A stretch of DNA of 64,000 nucleotides, taken from Acidobacterium capsulatum ATCC 51196. GTDB lineage: Bacteria > Acidobacteriota > Terriglobia > Terriglobales > Acidobacteriaceae. Positions 9,426 to 15,799 of the stretch are shown in pieces. Under the pieces are notes generated by a model. That model ran no database searches. It had not been told where the DNA came from and was given only the letters and a program-made list of their open reading frames with translations. Each line of letters starts with the position of its first letter. Position 1 is the stretch's first letter. Location: positions 868,001-932,000 of the forward strand of contig NC_012483.1 in NCBI RefSeq assembly GCF_000022565.1, written 5' to 3'. Both the position numbers and the translations under genes were made by a program.

Positions 9426-10598
9426 ATGTCCGCTGAAATTGCCGGAGAAAAAGAATTGAATTTTGGACAAACCGTTGACGCCGTGCAAGCGGTTACACCG
9501 CTGCTGGTGTTGCAGAACGAAAACGATCAGGCTTTGGTCGCCGTATGCCCCACGCTGCAGGGCCGCGTGCTCACCAGCACGGCTCGCGGCACGCAGGGCC
9601 GCAGCTATGGATGGGTGAACCACGACCTCATCGCCTCAAAAAAGCATCTCGAACACTTCAACCCTTACGGCGGCGAAGACCGCATCTGGCTCGGCCCCGA
9701 GGGCGGCCAGTATGCCATCTACTTCGCGCCCGGCACCTCATTTGATCTGGACAACTGGTATGTGCCCGCGCCGCTTGACATTGAGCCCTTTGAAGTGGCC
9801 GAGCAGTCGGCCTCGCATGTGCGGCTCACCAAGAAGTTCCGCCAGGTGAACTACTCCGGCGCCGAGTTTGAGATCGGCCTCAACCGCGTCGTGCGCGTGC
9901 TGCCTGCGCATCAGGCCAGCTCCACGCTGCCTGCCGAGCTGCTGCAGGGCGTCTCCACTGTCGCCTTTGAGTCGCACAACGTGCTCACCAATCTTGGCAC
10001 CCAGCCCTGGACGCGCGAGGGCGGCCTGCTCTCGCTCTGGATCATCGGCCAGTTCAATGCCTCGCCCAGCGCGACCATTGTGATCCCCTTCCACGCGGGC
10101 CCGGAAGACAAGCTGGGCACGCCCATCAACACCAACTACTTTGCGCCGCTCGATGAGCAGCGCCTGCGCGTCTTTGACGGCTATGCCTGCTTCAAGGGCG
10201 ACAGCGGCTACCGCAGCAAGATTGGCGTCAATCCTCACCGCGTCACCGGCCGCCTGGGCAGCTATGATGCCGAGCACAACGTGCTCACCATGGTGGAGCA
10301 CAGCGTCAATGCGCCCGATGCCGGTTACGTCAACTCCGAGTGGCAACTGCAGGAGCACCCCTACGCCGGCGACGTGGCCAATTGCTACAACGATGGTCCG
10401 CGTCCCGATGGCACTCAACTCGGCGCGTTCTATGAGCTGGAGTCCTCGTCTCCGGCCGCGGCGCTCGCCCCCGGAGCCACCATTGAGCACACGCACCGCA
10501 CCCTGCACTTTGAGGGTGACAAGGCCAGGCTCGACGCCATTGCGCGCGCGGCCTTCGGCGCATCCCTCGACGAGATTGCCTCGGCCCTGCCCGCGTAA
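9426..10598 (+). CDS. DUF6786-like protein, galactose-mutarotase-like fold suspected
   Basis: A 390-residue soluble protein without signal peptide or membrane segment. It has many beta-strand-like stretches and motifs WLGPEGGQY, FFAPLDEQRLRV-like and YVNSEWQLQEH that recall the uncharacterised DUF6786 group within the galactose-mutarotase superfamily. The assignment rests on memory of the family and is not firm. It stands alone between the etfA terminator and a class II aldolase gene. A role in carbohydrate handling is inferred only. Confidence 0.6.
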   Translation: MSAEIAGEKELNFGQTVDAVQAVTPLLVLQNENDQALVAVCPTLQGRVLTSTARGTQGRSYGWVNHDLIASKKHLEHFNPYGGEDRIWLGPEGGQYAIYFAPGTSFDLDNWYVPAPLDIEPFEVAEQSASHVRLTKKFRQVNYSGAEFEIGLNRVVRVLPAHQASSTLPAELLQGVSTVAFESHNVLTNLGTQPWTREGGLLSLWIIGQFNASPSATIVIPFHAGPEDKLGTPINTNYFAPLDEQRLRVFDGYACFKGDSGYRSKIGVNPHRVTGRLGSYDAEHNVLTMVEHSVNAPDAGYVNSEWQLQEHPYAGDVANCYNDGPRPDGTQLGAFYELESSSPAAALAPGATIEHTHRTLHFEGDKARLDAIARAAFGASLDEIASALPA

Positions 10599-10778
10599 TC
10601 TTCCCCCGCTGCGCCCGTCCTTTGCCAGCCGTTTCAGGAAAGGATGGGCCTGCGGGCGGGGAGCATACGGCACACTCCCGCAGAAAATTTTGCGGCTCCC
10701 CATATGCATTCATCACACATTCCACGGTGACCGCATAGACTGGTGCGGGGGTGGCCCTTGGGTACCATGGAAGTAGTC

Positions 10779-11741
10779 ATGCAGAAATCGCAGTCTGAAC
10801 ACATCGCAGACCTGTTGCGCGAGACCATCGAGCGCTGCCTGGCGGCTGGCCACGCGCAGGGTGCCCCGGGCGGCTTTGACGATCTGTTTCATGCCCCCGA
10901 GACGGCCGCGCTCAAAGAAGAAGTGGTGCGCGCGGGCCGCAAGCTGTGGGAGCGCCAGTATGTGGACGGCAACGGCGGCAACATCTCCGTGCGGCTGCCG
11001 GGCGACATGATTCTCTGCACCCCGACCATGATGAGCAAGGGCGACCTGCGCGCCGATGAGCTCTGCCTGGTTGATCTGGACAACAAGCTGTTGTGCGGCT
11101 GCCGTCCGCAGACGAGCGAAATTCTGCTGCACCTGGAAATCTACAAGGCCGTGCCCGAGGCCAGGGCCGTCATCCATTGCCACCCGCCCTATGCCACAGC
11201 TCATGCGCTGGCTGGCGTGGTGCCGCCGGGCAATCTGCTGTCGGAGCAGGAGATCTTCATTGGCCCCGTGGCGCTCGCGCCCTATGAAACCCCCGGCACC
11301 CCGGCCTTTGCCGCCACCGTGCTGCCCTACGTGCGCAACCACAACACCATTCTGCTGGCGCACCACGGCATCGTCTGCTGGGCCGACACCGTCACCCATG
11401 CCGAGTGGTACACCGAGGTCATTGAGACCTATTGCAAGACGGTCATGATCGCGCGGCAACTCCAGCCCAACCTGGAGGAGATTCCGGCGGCCAAGATTCA
11501 GGAGATTCTGGCGCTCAAGCAGCGCTGGGGCCTGCCCGACGCCCGCCTGAGCGCGGAACCAAAAGCGCAGCCCTGCGCCCCGGCCGCACCCGCGAAGGCC
11601 CACGCCGCCGCGGCCCGCAACGGCCACCATGCTGCCGCGCGGAATGGCCATGCGGCCGGCCAGAGCGCACGCTATCGCCCCGAGGTGGAAGCACTGATCG
11701 CCGAGTTTACGGAGCGCATTCTGCGGCTGGCCGAAGAGTAG
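10779..11741 (+). CDS. class II aldolase/adducin family protein
   Basis: A 320-residue protein of the zinc-dependent class II aldolase family (FucA/RhaD/AraD type). Seen are the phosphate-binding GNGGNISVR, the zinc-binding HCHPPYATAHA and LAHHGIVCW, and a glutamate-rich EVIETYCKT helix. ATG 10779 is preceded by GGAAG at 10769-10773, so it is preferred over ATG 10767. The C-terminus has an unusual low-complexity insert rich in Ala, His and Asn with the repeat AARNGH, then a short helical tail. The substrate cannot be told; a sugar phosphate is the family norm. Confidence 0.85.
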   Translation: MQKSQSEHIADLLRETIERCLAAGHAQGAPGGFDDLFHAPETAALKEEVVRAGRKLWERQYVDGNGGNISVRLPGDMILCTPTMMSKGDLRADELCLVDLDNKLLCGCRPQTSEILLHLEIYKAVPEARAVIHCHPPYATAHALAGVVPPGNLLSEQEIFIGPVALAPYETPGTPAFAATVLPYVRNHNTILLAHHGIVCWADTVTHAEWYTEVIETYCKTVMIARQLQPNLEEIPAAKIQEILALKQRWGLPDARLSAEPKAQPCAPAAPAKAHAAAARNGHHAAARNGHAAGQSARYRPEVEALIAEFTERILRLAEE

Positions 11742-11758
11742 CCGAGCCGGTCTGCGGC

Positions 11759-11895
11759 GCTGGGCCTGCGCTGGACCTGCACGGGACCGGAGCTGGGCCT
11801 GAGCTGGCGCGGAGCCGGACTGCACTTGGACAGCGCTGGCGCTGGACCGGACTGCACTTGACCAGCGCTGGCGCTGAGCTGGGCCTGCGCTGGCC
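11759..11895. repeat. GCTGG-rich degenerate repeat tract
   Basis: Between the aldolase and the stress-protein gene the DNA is made of imperfect repeats. GCTGGGCCTGCGCTGG occurs near both ends, and a CCGGACTGCACTTG...CAGCGCTGGCGCTG block of about 35 bp is present twice. No start codon with a ribosome site is associated with it. Confidence 0.7.
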
Positions 11896-11998
11896 GTGAC
11901 CGCCGGGCGCATCCGCCGCGAAGTCCGCGAATCCATCGTGCGCTGCGGCGACTCCAATAGGAGTTTGCGGCTCCTTGCCGCCAGGAGCAGAACGGCCC

Positions 11999-12436
11999 AT
12001 GTTCCAGCGCATTCTCATCGCCTATGATGGTTCCCCTGAATCGAAAAAAGCTCTCGAAACCGGCATTGCGCTCGCCCGCGAGCTGAAGGCTGACACCAGC
12101 CTCGTCTCTGTGATTGAGCCGCTGCCCGGTTACATCGCGCTGGCCGGCAGCGTGGAGCCTTCTTACCCGGCCGAACTGATCCGTGAACACCGCGAGAAGC
12201 TCGGCGCCATGCAGGCCGAGGTCAAGCAGAAGGCCGCGCAGAGCGGCATGGAGATTGACACCCTGCTGGTCGAAGCGGGGGAGGCCGAAGGCGTGCTCGA
12301 AGCCGTGCGCGAGACCCAGGCCGGCCTGCTGGTGGTGGGCCTGCGCCCGCACGACCACACGGTCGAGTTCGCCGGAACGCTGCGCCGCATCGCCAACCAG
12401 ATCCACTGCCCGGTGCTCGCCGTTCCCTGCCACTGA
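11999..12436 (+). CDS. universal stress protein (UspA family)
   Basis: A 145-residue single-domain UspA protein starting MFQRILIAYDGSPESKKALE. It ends with the family pattern VVGLRPHDHTVEFAGTLRRI...CPVLAVPC. The usual G-X2-G-X9-G(S/T) ATP loop is altered (the first G-X2-G is GLRP), so nucleotide binding may be lost or changed. ATG 11999 is used because the conserved strand begins there; an in-frame codon at 11975 would add eight unrelated residues. It is followed within 30 bp by the first of three identical-type palindromic operators. Confidence 0.88.
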   Translation: MFQRILIAYDGSPESKKALETGIALARELKADTSLVSVIEPLPGYIALAGSVEPSYPAELIREHREKLGAMQAEVKQKAAQSGMEIDTLLVEAGEAEGVLEAVRETQAGLLVVGLRPHDHTVEFAGTLRRIANQIHCPVLAVPCH

Positions 12437-12464
12437 GAGGCTCCCAAAGGGGCGCAAAACCGGA

Positions 12465-12484
12465 ATGTGAATCCGAATTCACAT
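12465..12484. promoter_or_regulatory. palindromic operator, copy 1 (TGTGAA-N6-TTCACA)
   Basis: ATGTGAAT and ATTCACAT form a perfect 8-bp inverted repeat around CCGA. Outer CCGGAA and TTCCGG extend the dyad. It lies 29 bp after the universal stress protein stop. The binding protein is unknown. Confidence 0.6.
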
Positions 12485-12570
12485 ATTTTCCGGAATTGCG
12501 CCCTGCAAGGGGCTTGCATGCGACTACAAGTGGCCTATTTTCAATGCCTTGCGCCTGCGCCGAGTGCAAC

Positions 12571-12586
12571 GTGAATGCCTATTCAC
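12571..12586. promoter_or_regulatory. palindromic operator, copy 2 (GTGAA-N6-TTCAC)
   Basis: GTGAAT and ATTCAC surround GCCT in the same spacing as copy 1. Outer TGCAA and TTGCA widen the dyad. It is followed by a T-rich run. Confidence 0.55.
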
Positions 12587-12689
12587 ATTTTGCATGTTTT
12601 TTTTGAGGCCTACAGGAGAGCAGTGGCGGATCAGTAGCTATCCTTATGCAATATAAAGACTTACGGGAGATAACCTGTGCAGCGGATAT

Positions 12690-12707
12690 TGTGAACAGAG
12701 ATTCACA
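12690..12707. promoter_or_regulatory. palindromic operator, copy 3 (TGTGAA-N6-TTCACA)
   Basis: TGTGAA and TTCACA lie 6 bp apart, matching copies 1 and 2 in spacing. Centres of the three copies are 104 and 120 bp apart. Confidence 0.55.
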
Positions 12708-13176
12708 TTTTCGGGCGCGAATGGGCCTGGAATGGCTTGAGGAGACCGAAGCTGGATGGTGTGAAGCCGACTCGAACGATGCCCGCCGGCTCGCCGCCGC
12801 AAGCCACTCTGGACTGGCGGGGAGGAACATCTTCTGAGGGACGGAAGCGAGTTGGAGCCCTACTTCTATGGTAGCGAAGGGAGGGGGTATTTCCGGCCGT
12901 TTGGGTGGCTCGATGAGAAGAAGGATGCCGGGCGGGCGGGAATTCCGGGAGAATTCGTCGTGGGTGAGCGATTTGACGATTTGGCAATAATTGACATCAT
13001 GGCTATGGGCGCCCTCGGTTCGTGGCGGGTGAGCATTGCGGAGATGTAAGCCGCGCGCCTGCCAACTCCCTCCCAGGAAACCGCCGCCGGCTCCTCACCG
13101 GCGGCATCTCATTTCACCCACAAGAGAGAATCAATCCATCACTTCCCGTGGGCGCGTTTCTCGTTGCGGAGTCGCT

Positions 13177-13641
13177 TTAGCGAAGCATTGCGATGGCCAC
13201 GAAAGCCAGAGCGACAGCGAGAACATCTTCAAGCAGGGCGGCGGGCAGATCGCGGCCGAACAGCTTTGCAGCAAGAGCTCTGCCTTTGGCACCGGCGAGT
13301 GTTCCAACCACGCTGCCGATAATGCCAACCAGAGCGCCCATCACAGGGTTCCCCTGCGAGAGCCCAATGGCCGAACCGGTGAGAGCGCCAATAACGATAC
13401 GGGCGCCGAACTGCGGGGGAACGAGGCGGCTGGGAGTTTTGGGAAACTTATCGTTGATGATTTCTCCGATGGCCAGCACGCTCGAGATGTAGGACGTGAT
13501 GCGATTACCTAAAAACGAGACCCAGGTTCCCTGAAGTGGGAGGTGCTGGCCGCTAGCTGCCCAGCTTACTGCGGCAAGACCCACGAGAGCGCGCAGACCA
13601 CAAGCGACCCCCAACACGAAAGCGGCGATGAGAAAAGACAT
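13177..13641 (-). CDS. DUF4126 family membrane protein
   Basis: A 154-residue very hydrophobic protein with four or so membrane segments and glycine-rich helices (FVLGVACGLRALVGLAAVSW at the start, GALVGIIGSVVGTLAGAKGR in the middle), fitting the DUF4126 family of unknown function. A perfect 16-bp palindrome at 13709-13724 lies 68 bp upstream of its start and matches the palindrome in front of the neighbouring tetR gene, so it is likely a target of that repressor. Confidence 0.8.
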   Translation of the reverse strand: MSFLIAAFVLGVACGLRALVGLAAVSWAASGQHLPLQGTWVSFLGNRITSYISSVLAIGEIINDKFPKTPSRLVPPQFGARIVIGALTGSAIGLSQGNPVMGALVGIIGSVVGTLAGAKGRALAAKLFGRDLPAALLEDVLAVALAFVAIAMLR

Positions 13642-13708
13642 GTCATTCTCCTTGGAGCGGCGATTCAGTGAATCGACAGGTTATGGGCACAGCCCGTTCA
13701 AACGTAAT

Positions 13709-13724
13709 TACCTACTAGTAGGTA
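13709..13724. promoter_or_regulatory. TetR-type operator upstream of the DUF4126 gene
   Basis: TACCTACTAGTAGGTA is a perfect 16-bp palindrome. Its 14-bp core is repeated exactly at 14357-14370 before the tetR gene. Confidence 0.8.
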
Positions 13725-13764
13725 GACATGGAGAGAAAGAAGTTGTAGGCTGAAGTTCAATACC

Positions 13765-14343
13765 TCATTTTGAAGGATGAAAGCGCTCCAGAGCGCCTTT
13801 AGTAATTGAGGTGAAGACAGCCGGCGAACCCAAGGCCCGTGCGGAGATCATGGCTCCATGCACCAGCGCCACGAAGCTCTGTGCCTCCACTTCCGCAGTC
13901 TGCTCCAGGTGGATATCTCCGCGGCGGCTCCCTTCATTCAAGGTGGCTCGGATCCACGAGACGAGATATTTAAAGTGCAACTGTACTTCGGTCTGGATCT
14001 CCTCGGGCAGAGCCGGGAGTTCCGTACTGAGCAAAGCCGCGATACAGATCGGCCGATTGTTGCTCTTGACACACTCCGCCCAATACTGGAGATACAGTTT
14101 AATGCGCTGTAGCGGATCGGCCATGTTGCGGTCCAGACCTCCCGCAGCCTCGGCAAGTTTTGCCCGATATTGCTTCAGTGTTGCCACCACAAGATCGATC
14201 TTGGAGGGAAAGTGATGATGAATACTGGCTTTGCGGATGCCGACCACGTTGGCAATATCTGCATAACTAAAGCCAAAATATCCCCTTTCGGCAATCAGGT
14301 CATGTGCCGTTTCACGGATTCGGACTGCGGTATTGTTGTCCAT
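13765..14343 (-). CDS. TetR/AcrR family transcriptional regulator
   Basis: A 192-residue TetR-family repressor. The N-terminal HTH is at residues about 8-55 (AHDLIAERGYFGFSYADIAN, then GIRKASIHHHFPSKIDLV); the rest is the ligand-binding helical domain. The start ATG at 14343 is 14 bp from a palindromic operator that recurs before the DUF4126 gene, so it probably represses itself and that gene. The ligand is unknown. Confidence 0.92.
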   Translation of the reverse strand: MDNNTAVRIRETAHDLIAERGYFGFSYADIANVVGIRKASIHHHFPSKIDLVVATLKQYRAKLAEAAGGLDRNMADPLQRIKLYLQYWAECVKSNNRPICIAALLSTELPALPEEIQTEVQLHFKYLVSWIRATLNEGSRRGDIHLEQTAEVEAQSFVALVHGAMISARALGSPAVFTSITKGALERFHPSK

Positions 14344-14356
14344 GTCTCATCAGACT

Positions 14357-14370
14357 ACCTACTAGTAGGT
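14357..14370. promoter_or_regulatory. TetR-type operator upstream of tetR
   Basis: ACCTACTAGTAGGT, a perfect 14-bp palindrome, sits 14-27 bp upstream of the TetR start codon and is identical to the core of the site at 13709-13724. Confidence 0.8.
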
Positions 14371-14509
14371 TTCGTTGCAATTTTTCTCGTTAAAGTTCGC
14401 TCGACGTGCTTTACCGTCAAAGTGGTCGAGAGTTCACTCCCGGTAAGCCGGCTTCCGGAGAGGAATCCACCGGCCGTTATCAACTGGCGAGAACGACCCA
14501 ACGCACTCA

Positions 14510-14977
14510 TTGAGCAATCTGGTTGCGCCTAAGAGTGTTGGCGACTATTTAGAACGTATCCGTGCCATCTCGAAAGCCACAGGACCGGAGGGTAGAGTCT
14601 TTACCAACTTCACGGGCAAGCCCGCAAAATCTCTTTACACCAGTCTGATTGCCGACCTTCTGAACGAGGCAAATTTGCGCGAAGGCACGCAGGGCGTTCC
14701 GAGATCGACGTATTGCTTCCGGCATACCTATGCCACGCTCCGATTGCAGGAAGGCGTGGACGTGTATTCCCTTGCCGAGCAAATGGGGGCTTCCGTTCAC
14801 ATGATTGAAAGTCACTATGGGCATGTGAACACGATCAAGCACGCTGACCGCGTATTGCAGGGCATGGCCGGATGGGAGTTGCCGCATCCGGACGTGGACG
14901 TTACCAGGGCTAAAGCGTCGAAGGCGGCAGAGACGCACGATAAATCCAAGCGAGGTCAGCACCGCAGGGCAGGCTGA
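14510..14977 (+). pseudogene. C-terminal fragment of a tyrosine recombinase/phage integrase
   Basis: The 155-codon frame holds only the catalytic C-terminal half of a tyrosine recombinase: YCFRHTYATLRLQEGVDVYS (the H-X-X-R region in its RHTYAT variant), then LAEQMGASVHMIESHYGH containing the late histidine. The N-terminal SAM-like domain and the first catalytic arginine are absent, and no clear nucleophilic tyrosine follows GHVNTIKHAD. It is therefore a remnant of an integrated element. It lies between the tetR operator and the rhamnoside locus. Confidence 0.75.
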
Positions 14978-15065
14978 CCATGAATCTCTCCCGAAGCCGT
15001 CTTTGGCCGGAGCCGTGGCGGAGGCTTCCCGATCTTCAAAGCTAATGACTTCGGATATTCGTTCT

Positions 15066-15105
15066 GATTTGCCGCGCCCCGCCGGGGCGTTCTTAGCGGC
15101 AAATC
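15066..15105. other. nested stem-loop 1 in intergenic region
   Basis: GATTTGCCGC (15066-15075) pairs perfectly with GCGGCAAATC (15096-15105). Inside it GCCCC pairs with GGGGC around GCC, leaving GTTCTT plus A unpaired on the 3' side. A second hairpin of the same plan follows at 15111-15142. Confidence 0.6.
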
Positions 15106-15110
15106 TCAGC

Positions 15111-15142
15111 GCACGAGCCGCCGTTGGCGGTGTTCTTCGTGC
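15111..15142. other. nested stem-loop 2 in intergenic region
   Basis: GCACGA (15111-15116) pairs with TCGTGC (15137-15142); inside, CCGCC pairs with GGCGG around GTT. The GTTCTT bulge is again on the 3' side, as in stem-loop 1. No gene lies in the 307 bp between 14978 and 15284. Confidence 0.5.
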
Positions 15143-15284
15143 GGCGTTGTAATCCTTACCTCTGATGCCTCAAGGATTCCAGATGTATGGTCCCGGCATT
15201 TGATACTGCGCGGCATCATTCCGCACGCGGATCACGATGGCCAAGCGCAATTATTTACTCAGCAATTGCTCTATTCTGCCTGCC

Positions 15285-15767
15285 TCACTTGCCCGCCCTG
15301 TACCGCGTCGTGCGGATCCTTTTCACTTTGAAGCATTTCAGTTTGGCCCCTCCCAGCTTGTCATCCGCCGTCCCGTGACGGCTCTCAGTCGCCGGTTGCC
15401 CGCGATCCGCTGGCGCGCGCATCATGCCCGATCCTTTCTCGATCACTCCATGGACGAGCAGCGTTCGAAGAATCCGGTACACCGTAGCCTGCGGATATCC
15501 CAGCAAGTCATGGATCTCGCGGGCGCTGACCGGCCGCTCGCTCCCTTTGATCAATTCCAGAATCGTAAGAGCCTTGCTCAGTACCGGGATGATGTACGTT
15601 CGCGCAGTGTTCCCGGCGACTTGTTCGTCTGCTCCAGCAGGCGCAAGTTCACAGATACCCTTTCTGCGAAAAAGCGGCTTTCCCTCTTCGAGTAGTTCCT
15701 TCTTCCACGCTCGGCTTGCCAACTCGAACACCCCCTGCCTTTGGCGAAGCTGTCCCTTCACCGCCAA
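15285..15767 (-). CDS. IclR-type helix-turn-helix protein lacking an effector domain
   Basis: The frame contains a clear IclR-like winged HTH at residues about 58-115 (IIPVLSKALTILELI, then AREIHDLLGYPQATVYRILR and HGVIEKGSG). No IclR effector domain follows. The only available start in front of the HTH is a TTG at 15767 or GTG at 15761, and the first 50 residues are not family-like, so the start is uncertain and the gene may be decayed. It lies 32 bp after the GH78 gene on the same strand and could be co-transcribed with the rhamnoside genes as their regulator. Confidence 0.6.
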   Translation of the reverse strand: MAVKGQLRQRQGVFELASRAWKKELLEEGKPLFRRKGICELAPAGADEQVAGNTARTYIIPVLSKALTILELIKGSERPVSAREIHDLLGYPQATVYRILRTLLVHGVIEKGSGMMRAPADRGQPATESRHGTADDKLGGAKLKCFKVKRIRTTRYRAGK

Positions 15768-15799
15768 ATTTCAGCCCAGCACCGGCAATAGATCGCCTG

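Larger units (their letters stand above)
12437..13176. other. 740-bp gene-poor stretch
   Basis: No convincing gene is seen. Short ORFs at 12646-12837 (+) and 12852-13049 (+) have no recognisable domain and no clear ribosome site. The stretch is less GC-rich than its flanks and contains three palindromic operators (12465, 12571, 12690) and a run of eight T after the second one. Confidence 0.6.

Noticed and set aside
12465-12707. Reading the three palindromes as CRP or Rex sites
   Set aside because: CRP sites have TGTGA-N6-TCACA and Rex sites TTGTGAA-N4-TTCACAA; here TGTGA and TCACA are 8 bp apart and GTGAA and TTCAC 6 bp apart in all three.
12646-13049. Two short plus-strand ORFs after the stress protein
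   Set aside because: No ribosome site, no family resemblance, overlapping the operator region.
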